Of a DNA stretch of 64,000 nt, positions 19,101 to 28,295 are shown in pieces (positions within the stretch are counted from its first letter, which is position 1; each line of letters begins with the position of its first letter). The stretch comes from Hydrogenovibrio sp. SC-1 (GTDB lineage: Bacteria > Pseudomonadota > Gammaproteobacteria > Thiomicrospirales > Thiomicrospiraceae). The notes beneath the pieces are model-generated. The model was not told the origin of the DNA. It worked only from the letters and a program-made list of their open reading frames with translations, and ran no database searches. The stretch lies in assembly GCF_002848135.1 (NCBI RefSeq), contig NZ_PKGB01000008.1, positions 43,603 through 107,602 of the forward strand, in the 5' to 3' direction. Position numbers and translations under genes: made by a program.

Positions 19101-22100
19101 CCGCATTTTTACATTTGCTCTCAATGCACTCGTTACCTTAGGCGTGTTGTGTGGTGGCATTGCACAGGCTGACCATGCTAAATCGACAATAAACCTCGCT
19201 GTATTTGCCCACTCCAACGCCGAAGCAACGATAAAACGTTACCAACCCCTTGCCGACTATTTATCGCAACAACTACCTCATCATACCGTCAAACTCTATG
19301 CGATGGATGATTCGGCACTGAGAACGGCTGTGCAACATAATCAAATTGACTTGGTACTGGCGAACCCGTCGCTCTACCAGATCATTCGCCATGAAAATGC
19401 ATTAAACAATGCCATTGCTACCGTCCAAACCGCCTATAAAGGCAAGCACCTCAATACCTTCGGGGGGGTCATTTTTAGTTTGTCAGGCCGAGAAGATATT
19501 CAATCACTGAATGACTTAGCCAATAAAACCATTGCCATTCCTTCTTTCCGAAGCTCTGGCGCTTTTAGTATACCGATGGCTGAACTGGCCAAACATACAG
19601 GCCTGACCCAACAGGACTTAAACTTTATCACGACCCATGATAATGAAAGGGTCATTGAAGCCGTATTATCAAAAAAAGCCGATGTCGGTTTTGTCCGCAG
19701 CGGTATCCTTGAACAATCGATTAACGATGGTAATCTCTCCGGTTTAGATATTAAAGTCATTCACGCTCGGGATCTATTCAACTATCCCTTCAAGCTGTCG
19801 ACCACCCTTTATCCGGAATGGCCCTTTGCCGTACTCAGTCACATTGATGAAACCACCACCAAACAAATCGCCTTGGCACTTTATAACTTAACGGCTGACC
19901 ACCCCGCAGCCAAAGCCGCTCAAATTGCCGGGTTTATCCCGCCATCGGATTATTTACCTTACGAGAAAATCCTACGTGAGTTGCAACTAGAACCTTACCA
20001 TATCCCTCCCCAATTCAGCCTAAAGCAATTTTGGCAGCAATATACGTTTGATATTATTTTAGTCGGCATTCTGATCATTATTTTGGCGATTAGCTTATTA
20101 CGCGCTCTCTACCTCCACCAGCGTTTATTAAGCTCGATGCAACTGGTTCAGCTACATGAAAAAGTGCTCAGTGATAAAGCTGCACTGGACGAAATATTGC
20201 TGGCGTTACCTTCTCAAATCACCAAATTATCAGAGTCTGACTTTATTCATCAAGCACTTGATGAGATTGAAGGTCATATCGGAAGCGAAGTCGGTTTTGT
20301 TCATCTGTACAATAACCAGAACCAAACCTTTGAACTCATCACCCACTCTAGCCAAACCACTCGAAAACAGTTTCATGAGATTATTGTTTCTTCTTATGCG
20401 ATTGAGGAAGCCGGGATTGAAGCACAAATATTACAAACGCAAAAACCGCTTATTTTGAATGACATCTCTGCAGGAACAGAATCGATTGGTCAGCTCAATG
20501 ATCTCAGCCCTTTAACTCGGTTACTCATTGTTCCCGTAACCTACCAAGATCGGGTTGAAATGCTATTTGCACTTGCCAATAAATCATCGGATTATACCCA
20601 TGAAGATGTCAATGCACTTCAACTACTCGCGAATGAAATTTGGCGACTGATTGAACAAAAAAGAACCCACCGACAAATCATTAAACAACAACATCAATAC
20701 GAACGTTTGGTCGATGAGATTGGCGAAAACTATTGTCTTTATAGCTTGAATGCTCAAGGCATCATTACCTATATCAGTGACAGCGCAGCGGTGATTTTTG
20801 AAACCCAAACCGAACAAATCTTAAATCAATATTGGCACCAAGTGATTCAATGCTTGCCCGAAGACCAAGCCATTGTTGATGACAGCATCCAAAACCTACT
20901 TAATAAGCATCAAGCTAAGAATGAGTTTAGTTTTCGCTTTGATGCCCGCTCGGGACAGCGTAAAACCCTTAAACTCATTCAACATGCGACCCTCGACAAG
21001 GACGGAAAACTCATTTCCATTGACGGCTTGATTGAAAATATTACCGAGCAAACTGAAACCGAAAATGAACTTCGGCAAGCGGCCAGCGTCTTTACCCATG
21101 CACAAGAAGCCATCTTAATTACCGATCCAAGTGGCGTCATCCTTAATGTCAACCAAGCTTTTGAAAAGATTACTGGCTACAAAAAAGCCGAAGCACTTGG
21201 CAATACACCCAAACTTTTGAACTCGGGTAAGCAAGACAAAGACTTTTACGAAGAAATGTGGCGTCAACTGATTGAAGACGGTAAATGGTCAGGCGAAATT
21301 TGGAACAAACGTAAAGATGGTCGAATTTATCCTGAAAAACTAACGATTAGTGCCATCTACAATAAAGATGACACCATCAAAAATTATATTGCCTTATTCT
21401 CGGATATTACCGTCGAAAAAGAACAGCGTAGTCAACTTGAACTGATCGCCCACTACGATATGCTGACCGGTTTACCTAACCGAATGCTATTTGCAGATCG
21501 GCTAAACCAGGCTATTGCCAGTGCCAAAAGACACGCAACCTCCATTGCCGTATTATTTATTGATCTGGATGGTTTTAAAGCCGTTAACGACCAACATGGT
21601 CATCAAGCGGGTGACTATTTATTAAGAACTATTGCCAAACGTTTCAAGAGCGCCATTCGGGAAGAAGATAGCATCTCACGTTATGGTGGGGATGAGTTTG
21701 TGGCCGTCATTTTAAATGCTGACCACCTAAAAACTCTTACGCCATTACTGAAACGGTTTCTGGATCATGCCAATGAACCGATTTTATATCAAGATATGAC
21801 ATTTAGTGTCTCCGCCAGTATTGGGGTTACCTTTTTCCACCATCACCAGGACTTGGATGCAGAACAAGTGATTCGCCAAGCGGACCAGGCCATGTACCAA
21901 GCTAAAATGCGCGGTAAAAACCAAACTTATGTATTTGATATCCATGGTGCTGACCAGATCACCAGTAGCGAAGTCATTGCTTTAAAAGATGCTATTAAAA
22001 ATAATGAGTTAGTTCTTTATTATCAGCCTAAGGTCAATTTAAAAACAGGAAAACTTTATGGCTTAGAAGCCCTAATTCGCTGGCAACATCCCGACAAAGG

Positions 22101-23106
22101 TTTACTCCAACCGAGTGATTTTGTTCATTTAATTCAATCACCTGAACTGGCCTTCGAAGCGGGCTTCTGGGTCATCGAGGCAGCCTTTAAGCAGATGCGT
22201 GCTTGGCAAGTAGAAGGAAAACTGTTGCCGGTCAGTGTCAATATAGATGGTGTGCTATTACTTGATCACAGGTTTTCAAATCATTTACCAACTCTATTGG
22301 AAAAATATCATCAAATACCGCCGAGCTTCCTCACTTTTGAAATTCTGGAAACCTCGGCCATAGAAGACATTGTTAGCACCACTAATGTCATGAAACGTTG
22401 TACAGCGATGGGCATTCAATTTTCGATTGATGATTTCGGCACGGGTTATGCCTCTCTCACTTATCTGAAAACATTGCCGGTTCATGAATTAAAAGCTGAT
22501 TTGAGCTTTGTTAAAGATTTACAAACCGATCCACAAAGTCTTTCTATTATGGAAAGTATTATCGGCATGGGGAACGCCTTTAACCTAAATGTGGTTGCAG
22601 AGGGGGTCGAAACGGAATATGTCGCCAACCTGTTACTTAAACTCGGTTACGAATTAATTCAAGGCTATGAAATCAGTCGTCCCATGCCTGCAGATCATGT
22701 TCTTGAGTGGCTCCAGCACTGGCATACCAAACCTCAATGGCAAAGTATGACACATGCGACGGAAGATGAATTGGTGTTTATCACTGCGGCCATTGAACAT
22801 CGCGCTTGGATTAATCAAATCGAATTCTTTTTAACCGACCGCGCCGACTGGCCACCTGAAATGGATGGGACAAGATGCCGTTTTGCCCATTGGTTAGAGC
22901 AAAAAGAAGCGAAGGATAGGTTGCCCGAATTACAATACCAACATGTTCAAACCATTCATGCACAAATTCATGAACTGGGTCAAAAACTGATTACTGAAAA
23001 ACTCAATGGCAACCATCACAATGCTAAGAATGGCCTCGAAAAGCTCCATGAGCTTAAAACAGAGTTGCTAAAAAATATCGATTACTCAAGATTAACGCAT
23101 GACTAA
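19078..23106 (+). CDS. PhnD-like periplasmic sensor with GAF, PAS, GGDEF, EAL and CZB domains
   Basis: About 1342 residues. Order: signal peptide (TFALNALVTLGVLCGGIAQA); a phosphonate/phosphate-binding PhnD-like domain (about 35-300, with DLVLANPSLYQ); a membrane helix (~330-355); GAF (~380-540); two PAS (~545-785); GGDEF with intact RYGGDEF; EAL with GLEALIRW and DDFGTGYASL; and a C-terminal CZB zinc-binding domain (IEHRAW, TRCRFAHWL, HVQTIHAQIHELG). It probably controls c-di-GMP in response to a periplasmic ligand and to zinc. The start at 19078 overlaps the upstream gene by 23 bp; 19087 is an alternative. Confidence 0.88.
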   Translation: MYRMAVINRIFTFALNALVTLGVLCGGIAQADHAKSTINLAVFAHSNAEATIKRYQPLADYLSQQLPHHTVKLYAMDDSALRTAVQHNQIDLVLANPSLYQIIRHENALNNAIATVQTAYKGKHLNTFGGVIFSLSGREDIQSLNDLANKTIAIPSFRSSGAFSIPMAELAKHTGLTQQDLNFITTHDNERVIEAVLSKKADVGFVRSGILEQSINDGNLSGLDIKVIHARDLFNYPFKLSTTLYPEWPFAVLSHIDETTTKQIALALYNLTADHPAAKAAQIAGFIPPSDYLPYEKILRELQLEPYHIPPQFSLKQFWQQYTFDIILVGILIIILAISLLRALYLHQRLLSSMQLVQLHEKVLSDKAALDEILLALPSQITKLSESDFIHQALDEIEGHIGSEVGFVHLYNNQNQTFELITHSSQTTRKQFHEIIVSSYAIEEAGIEAQILQTQKPLILNDISAGTESIGQLNDLSPLTRLLIVPVTYQDRVEMLFALANKSSDYTHEDVNALQLLANEIWRLIEQKRTHRQIIKQQHQYERLVDEIGENYCLYSLNAQGIITYISDSAAVIFETQTEQILNQYWHQVIQCLPEDQAIVDDSIQNLLNKHQAKNEFSFRFDARSGQRKTLKLIQHATLDKDGKLISIDGLIENITEQTETENELRQAASVFTHAQEAILITDPSGVILNVNQAFEKITGYKKAEALGNTPKLLNSGKQDKDFYEEMWRQLIEDGKWSGEIWNKRKDGRIYPEKLTISAIYNKDDTIKNYIALFSDITVEKEQRSQLELIAHYDMLTGLPNRMLFADRLNQAIASAKRHATSIAVLFIDLDGFKAVNDQHGHQAGDYLLRTIAKRFKSAIREEDSISRYGGDEFVAVILNADHLKTLTPLLKRFLDHANEPILYQDMTFSVSASIGVTFFHHHQDLDAEQVIRQADQAMYQAKMRGKNQTYVFDIHGADQITSSEVIALKDAIKNNELVLYYQPKVNLKTGKLYGLEALIRWQHPDKGLLQPSDFVHLIQSPELAFEAGFWVIEAAFKQMRAWQVEGKLLPVSVNIDGVLLLDHRFSNHLPTLLEKYHQIPPSFLTFEILETSAIEDIVSTTNVMKRCTAMGIQFSIDDFGTGYASLTYLKTLPVHELKADLSFVKDLQTDPQSLSIMESIIGMGNAFNLNVVAEGVETEYVANLLLKLGYELIQGYEISRPMPADHVLEWLQHWHTKPQWQSMTHATEDELVFITAAIEHRAWINQIEFFLTDRADWPPEMDGTRCRFAHWLEQKEAKDRLPELQYQHVQTIHAQIHELGQKLITEKLNGNHHNAKNGLEKLHELKTELLKNIDYSRLTHD

Positions 23107-23145
23107 ATTCTTGTGCCTAGTTTTCCCAATTTTATGACGGTTTTC

Positions 23146-23805
23146 TTAGGGCGCTAACCGTTTCTTTAACCAACGATTCTCAGAGTCCAGCCATTCGTAA
23201 CAAATTCGGTCGTGCAAACGATTATCACCACCCTGCCAAAATTCGATTTGGTGCGGCACCACTCGATAGCCGCCCCAAAAATCCGGAAACGGCACCTCTC
23301 CAGATTGAAACTTTTGTTTCATTTTTTCAAACTGACTTAACAGCACTTGTTTAGAGGAGACCACCTGGCTTTGCTGACTGACCCAAGCCCCTATCTGACT
23401 GCCTTTTGGGCGACTGGCAAAATACTTCATCGATTGTGCCAATGAAATCTTCTCCGCTTTCCCCAGTACCTTCACTTGGCGTTCTAACGCCAACCAAGGA
23501 AACAACAGAGCCACGTTTGGATTCTGTGCAATCTGCTTGGATTTTTCACTTTGATAGTTGGTAAAAAACACAAAACCATCTGTATCAAACTGTTTTAACA
23601 AGACTGTTCGTAAACTTGGCTGACCCTGTGCATCCACAGTCGATAAACTCATCGCATTCGGCTCTAATAAATCGGCCTCTTGCGCCTGTTTGAACCAAAT
23701 TTCAAATTGTCTAAAAGGGTTGTCGGCACTATTCTCTTCATCCAATCCGCCTTTTAAATAGCGTTGCCGAAGTTCGGCTAAATCTAAAAATGTTGAATCA
23801 CTCAC
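23146..23805 (-). CDS. pdxH: Pyridoxamine/pyridoxine 5'-phosphate oxidase
   Basis: A 219-residue FMN enzyme making pyridoxal 5'-phosphate. Motifs are [72 protein letters not shown] and a C-terminal HDRICYE (all family-typical). It starts at GTG with AGGAG seven bases upstream; that site lies in the end of the upstream YaiI-like gene, so the two are translationally close and probably one transcript. Confidence 0.95.
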   Translation of the reverse strand: MSDSTFLDLAELRQRYLKGGLDEENSADNPFRQFEIWFKQAQEADLLEPNAMSLSTVDAQGQPSLRTVLLKQFDTDGFVFFTNYQSEKSKQIAQNPNVALLFPWLALERQVKVLGKAEKISLAQSMKYFASRPKGSQIGAWVSQQSQVVSSKQVLLSQFEKMKQKFQSGEVPFPDFWGGYRVVPHQIEFWQGGDNRLHDRICYEWLDSENRWLKKRLAP

Positions 23806-23807
23806 GC

Positions 23808-24275
23808 CTATTCTCCTGTCTCACGCGACGTTGCTGCGCGTTGCAAAAAACGATCTAACTGATTAGCAAATGCCTGGCGATCTCGCTGGTTTAAAGGTGG
23901 CGGCCCGCCGGTATTCACGCCACTGGAACGAACGGCATCCATAAAGTTACGCACCGTAAGTCTCGCTTGGATATTATCTAGGGTATAGAGTTCCCCCCTT
24001 GGATTTAAAGCCGTTGCACCCTTGCCAATCGCTTCCGAGGCCAAAGGGATGTCTGCGGTAATCAATAAATCACCTGGTGCTATCCGCTTCACAATCGCAT
24101 TATCCGCCACATCAAACCCTTGACCCACCTGCAGAAAATCAATCCAATGTTGTTTCGGCAATCGCATGGCATGATTCGCCACCAAGGTCATCGGAATCCG
24201 TGTGCGTTGAGATGCTTTAAATAATATCTCTTTAATCACCACCGGACAGGCATCGGCATCCACCCATATTTTCAT
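23808..24275 (-). CDS. YaiI/YqxD family protein (UPF0178)
   Basis: A 155-residue protein with the family hallmarks [17 protein letters not shown] at the N-terminus, [24 protein letters not shown] and [10 protein letters not shown]. The acidic pattern (DADACP, TADIPLA) fits the NYN/PIN-like nuclease fold assigned to this family, but activity is not established. It lies directly upstream of pdxH with two intergenic bases. Confidence 0.92.
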   Translation of the reverse strand: MKIWVDADACPVVIKEILFKASQRTRIPMTLVANHAMRLPKQHWIDFLQVGQGFDVADNAIVKRIAPGDLLITADIPLASEAIGKGATALNPRGELYTLDNIQARLTVRNFMDAVRSSGVNTGGPPPLNQRDRQAFANQLDRFLQRAATSRETGE

Positions 24276-24322
24276 TGTATCGTCATCTCTTTAATTAAGA
24301 ACGGCTTCTAAAACAATTCTAC

Positions 24323-24332
24323 CCAGGCCTGG
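24323..24332. repeat. CCAGGCCTGG palindrome (intergenic)
   Basis: An exact copy followed by TCA between recQ and the YaiI-like gene. There is no extended stem. Confidence 0.9.
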
Positions 24333-24348
24333 TCAAAACGCTCGCTAC

Positions 24349-26196
24349 TCAGACATTCTCTAGGCTGCGAAGTTGGGTTAAAAACTCAAATCCATACCGG
24401 GCGAGCTTCCGTTCCCCCACCCCGTTAATGGCTAAAAGATCGCCATCCGTTTGGGGGCGTTTCTTCACCATTTCAAACAGCACCGCATCACCAAACACTT
24501 GATAGGCCGGCCTTTCTTCACTGTCGGCGATCTCCTTACGGAGTTGCCTTAATTCTTCAAAAGCTTGACGCTCGGATGCCGTTAACTCAGCCTTATCCTG
24601 TTTTGCGCCGGATCGCTTAAGCGATATCAAAGAATCCCGTGGTGAAGCCAATTGCAAACTCACTTGGCCTCTTAACACTTCTCCTGCCTTCGCCGTGAGC
24701 CTTAACACAGAATAGTGTTGAATATCTTGACGCAAATACCCCAAATGAATTAGCTGGCGAAAAATAGACTCCCACTGGATTGCCGACAAATGCTTACCAA
24801 TGCCATAGGTACTCAATTGCTGATGGTTCGATAATCGGATTCGCTCATGCTCCAAACCACGCAACACATCAATCACATAGCGCATGCCATAGGATTCCTG
24901 CAACCGATAGACACACGATAGCGCTTTTTGCGCTTCGGTGGTACCGTCATAAAACTTCGGTGGATTCAGGCAAACATCACAATTGCCACAATTCTGCTCC
25001 AACGATTCCCCGAAGTAATGCAACAACACCTTACGTCGGCAAGTCATCGCCTCAGCAAACTGCACCATCGCTTCTAATTTGTGCGCTTCAATACGCTGTT
25101 GTGCTTCATTCGGGTTCTGATTGACAAAATACCGTGCCGTATTCACATCTTGCGCGCCATACAATAACAGCGCCTCAGAAGGCAAACCATCTCGCCCCGC
25201 CCGCCCGGTTTCTTGATAATAGCCTTCAATATTTTTTGGCAAATCATAATGCACCACAAAACGGACATTGGGCTTATCAATACCCATCCCAAATGCAACC
25301 GTGGCAACGACAATCGTGACTTCATCTCGCATAAACTGCTGATGAACACTGTGACGTATATCCGAAGGCAAACCTGCATGATAAGCTTTGGCACTGTAGC
25401 CAGATTGCTGCAGCTTTTGCGCCACTTCTTCAACCCGCTTACGACTCAAGCAATAAACAATACCACTTTGATCCACAACGGCTTGATCGGCTAAAAACGT
25501 CAACAATTGTTGCATTGGCTGATGTTTTTCAGCCACACGATAGCGAATATTTGGACGATCAAAGCCACTGATATGCACTTGTGGCTGTTGCAATTGTAGC
25601 CGGTCTAAAATATCCTGACGAGTGACCTCATCCGCTGTAGCGGTCAGCGCCAAAAAGGGCACTTGTGCAAACGCTTGGCGTAAACTACCGATCTGACTAT
25701 ATTCGGGACGGAAATCATGCCCCCATTGCGACACACAATGCGCTTCATCAATCGCAAATAATGCAATGGGCAACTGTTGTAATTGTTTTAAAAAACTCTC
25801 ATTCAGCAATCGTTCTGGCGATACATATAGCAAATCTAATTGGCCGGTATGCAATTGCATTAGCACTTGATCGGCGGTCTCAAAGTCCAAAGTGGAATTA
25901 TAGTAAGCGGCTTTGACACCGTAGGCTTTAAGCGCACTGACCTGATCTTGCATGAGTGCGATAAGCGGTGAAATCACGATGGCCGTGCCTGGCAAGATTA
26001 GGGCCGGAATTTGATAACAGAGCGACTTACCGCCACCGGTGGGCATTAGCACAAAACAATCCTGCCCAGCCAGCAAATTTTCAATCACCGCTTGCTGATG
26101 CGCACGAAATGACTGGTAGCCAAATACCGTTTGTAAAACCGTCAAAGCATCCACCGGAGGTTTGGGTGGATTGGCCATCAAAGCAGCATTGTCCAT
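24349..26196 (-). CDS. recQ: ATP-dependent DNA helicase RecQ
   Basis: A 615-residue 3'-5' helicase for recombination and repair. Walker A is TGGGKSLCYQIP near residue 55; motif II is DEAHCVSQWGHDFRPEY; motif VI lies in YYQETGRAGRDG. A zinc module (CRRKVLLHYFGE, CGNCDVC), a winged-helix (RQC) region and a C-terminal HRDC domain follow, giving the full RecQ architecture. It is probably transcribed toward the YaiI-pdxH pair, but 73 bp separate them. Confidence 0.96.
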   Translation of the reverse strand: MDNAALMANPPKPPVDALTVLQTVFGYQSFRAHQQAVIENLLAGQDCFVLMPTGGGKSLCYQIPALILPGTAIVISPLIALMQDQVSALKAYGVKAAYYNSTLDFETADQVLMQLHTGQLDLLYVSPERLLNESFLKQLQQLPIALFAIDEAHCVSQWGHDFRPEYSQIGSLRQAFAQVPFLALTATADEVTRQDILDRLQLQQPQVHISGFDRPNIRYRVAEKHQPMQQLLTFLADQAVVDQSGIVYCLSRKRVEEVAQKLQQSGYSAKAYHAGLPSDIRHSVHQQFMRDEVTIVVATVAFGMGIDKPNVRFVVHYDLPKNIEGYYQETGRAGRDGLPSEALLLYGAQDVNTARYFVNQNPNEAQQRIEAHKLEAMVQFAEAMTCRRKVLLHYFGESLEQNCGNCDVCLNPPKFYDGTTEAQKALSCVYRLQESYGMRYVIDVLRGLEHERIRLSNHQQLSTYGIGKHLSAIQWESIFRQLIHLGYLRQDIQHYSVLRLTAKAGEVLRGQVSLQLASPRDSLISLKRSGAKQDKAELTASERQAFEELRQLRKEIADSEERPAYQVFGDAVLFEMVKKRPQTDGDLLAINGVGERKLARYGFEFLTQLRSLENV

Positions 26197-26269
26197 CTAT
26201 TTATTCAGTCCCTAAAATATTGGCGCTAACATAATCGATTCGGTCTGAAATAACAAGAGGGCGACTCAA

Positions 26270-26908
26270 TTAGCGGTTTTTCCGCTGACAAACATACACA
26301 CTCTCTGTCACCTCAACACCTTTGCGCTCAGCAGTGGCGGATGCGATTTTTTGTAATTCAAAACTCTCCGAAAACAACTGTTCCACTTCAGCATCAGAGA
26401 CCGAAAATGGCGGTCCACTCATCGCCGCCTGATCGTAATCCATCACAACCAATAACCCTGTTACATTCTCGGCGCAAATATCGGCTAAGTGTACCGCATA
26501 GCGTTGTCGCATATCAGAAGGCAAAGCCACTAAAGCGGCTCGATCATAAAATGCCTTAACATCACGACAGTCTTCCTCCGACAGCTTAAAGAAGTCACCA
26601 CAGAATAAACGCATCTCTGCCGTTTGATGCCCATCAAACACCGCATGCTCTAGCGGTTCGGAGACGAGTTGATGTTCTGAGACAAACGCATCCAATGCTT
26701 TTTGACTCAATTCAACCCCTAATACCGAATGCCCCTGTTGCACTAACCAATTCATGTCCACGCTTTTACCACACAAAGGTACCAGTACGGTTTCATTTCC
26801 GTTTAAGTTCAAACTTGGCCAATAGCGCGTTAAAAAGTCATTCGGTTGAGGTTGATGAAATCCCTGCTGAGGTCGTTCCCACATTTGGTGCCAAAATTCT
26901 GCGTCCAT
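26270..26908 (-). CDS. tpm: Thiopurine S-methyltransferase family protein
   Basis: A 212-residue SAM-dependent methyltransferase. N-terminal FWHQMWERPQQGFHQ and then VLVPLCGKSVDMNWL (SAM loop), GVELSQKALDAF and YDRAALVALPSDMR are family signatures. Bacterial members methylate thiopurines and also selenium or tellurium oxyanions; the native substrate here is unknown. The ATG follows an AAAGGA ribosome-binding site. Confidence 0.9.
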   Translation of the reverse strand: MDAEFWHQMWERPQQGFHQPQPNDFLTRYWPSLNLNGNETVLVPLCGKSVDMNWLVQQGHSVLGVELSQKALDAFVSEHQLVSEPLEHAVFDGHQTAEMRLFCGDFFKLSEEDCRDVKAFYDRAALVALPSDMRQRYAVHLADICAENVTGLLVVMDYDQAAMSGPPFSVSDAEVEQLFSESFELQKIASATAERKGVEVTESVYVCQRKNR

Positions 26909-27017
26909 CTATTTCCTTTGTTATCATAAAGCTTTCACAAATAGGTCATCGACCCCGTTATCACTGGACGGGATTCAAGGCCGAAAATATCTTATATTCT
27001 ACATTGGACAAGCCTAA

Positions 27018-27542
27018 ATGACAGAGCCGCAACACAAAATTCCCCTGTTAAAACGTAATTGGGTTCAAAACCTGTTAACGCTTTTGCTGATTTTGGCCAT
27101 TTACCTAGCCATTCGCCCCTTTATGCAAGGCGATGTGATTGAAGGCGAAGCCCCTAACCTGAACACCACCAGCATTACTGGCCAACCAATTCAATTAGCC
27201 AATTACCAGGGGCAACCTGTTTTAATTCACTTTTGGGCAACCTGGTGTCCGATTTGTGACTTTGCCAAAGACGGTATCGAGCAGGTTGCCAAAGACTATC
27301 AGGTCATTAACATTGCTACTCAATCAAATGACGATGCGACATTACAAGCTTATGCAAAAGCCAATCAAATGAATGCCGATATCATTGTTAATGATCAAGA
27401 TGGACAACTTATGAAACGCTTCGGCGCACGTGCAGTTCCCGCCAGTTTTCTGGTTGATAAGGACGGCAATATTGCGTTTGTTGAAGTGGGATATAGCACC
27501 AGCATTGGCCTAAAATTACGGCTATGGTGGTTAAGTCTTTAA
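27018..27542 (+). CDS. Membrane-anchored thioredoxin-like disulfide oxidoreductase (ScsD/TlpA type)
   Basis: A 174-residue protein with an N-terminal membrane anchor (LLTLLLILAIYLAIRPF) and a periplasmic thioredoxin fold. The redox motif is FWATWCPICDFAKDG near residue 80, and the cis-Pro loop is GARAVPASFLVDKDG. It resembles the protein disulfide oxidoreductases related to ScsD/TlpA. The following gene is 16 bp downstream on the same strand, but no functional link is clear. Confidence 0.85.
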   Translation: MTEPQHKIPLLKRNWVQNLLTLLLILAIYLAIRPFMQGDVIEGEAPNLNTTSITGQPIQLANYQGQPVLIHFWATWCPICDFAKDGIEQVAKDYQVINIATQSNDDATLQAYAKANQMNADIIVNDQDGQLMKRFGARAVPASFLVDKDGNIAFVEVGYSTSIGLKLRLWWLSL

Positions 27543-27558
27543 CGACGAAGTTGTAACC

Positions 27559-28275
27559 ATGGCCAGACACCCGCACGGAAAAGTCATTCACAGCGTTCGA
27601 GATGCATTTGGGCTCATTCAAGTGGTAGAAACGGCTGATACTCGCAGCCTGTACTTTGATAGTTTGGTTGAACAAAGCCGTGCTTTTTTGCACGCCCCCT
27701 GCACGCTGGCATTTGAATATCAAGCCAGCTTATTAGAGGCCATTTTGGCCTTTTCCAATCAACGCCCAATTGACCGGGTATTAATGTTGGGACTCGGCGG
27801 TGGCTGTTTAGCAACGCAATTACACCTATTAATGCCCAATTGCCTTCAGGTTTTGGTTGAACAACGTGCGGCAGTGATTGACATTGCCCATCAATATTTT
27901 CAACTTCCGAAAACGGATACCCTCTTACCAATTGAAGCGGATGCCAGTGTTTTTGTCAAAGAATGGCCACTGGAACCTGACACCCGTTTTGATATTATCG
28001 TTATTGATCTCTATGACGGTGATAGTATGCCCTATGAATTTTCACAGGGTCAATTTTTAAGCCAATTAGCGCGTTTAGTTGCATTGCAAGGATGCTTGCT
28101 CTTTAATCTTTGGATCAGCAGTTCAGGCACCACCAGACGAGTTATTGAGTTTTGGAAAAACCTGCCCGGTGTTAAACTCGACTTTCAAACCATGAAGCAC
28201 ACCGGAAACTTAATACTTAACGTGCAATTTGAACAGGGGCGACATAGAATAGCGCCCACGATTGATTCCAACTAA
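27559..28275 (+). CDS. Spermidine-synthase-like methyltransferase-fold protein
   Basis: A 238-residue protein resembling the catalytic core of spermidine synthase: LMLGLGGGCLATQLH for the nucleotide/dcSAM loop, VLVEQRAAVIDIAHQYF, and the catalytic-type Asp in FDIIVIDLYDGDSMP. It is shorter than SpeE and lacks a clear N-terminal extension. SpeE-like proteins of this type are often of unknown function, so the polyamine substrate is not assured. Confidence 0.75.
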   Translation: MARHPHGKVIHSVRDAFGLIQVVETADTRSLYFDSLVEQSRAFLHAPCTLAFEYQASLLEAILAFSNQRPIDRVLMLGLGGGCLATQLHLLMPNCLQVLVEQRAAVIDIAHQYFQLPKTDTLLPIEADASVFVKEWPLEPDTRFDIIVIDLYDGDSMPYEFSQGQFLSQLARLVALQGCLLFNLWISSSGTTRRVIEFWKNLPGVKLDFQTMKHTGNLILNVQFEQGRHRIAPTIDSN

Positions 28276-28295
28276 TAATTTTTAGAGACCCCTAT

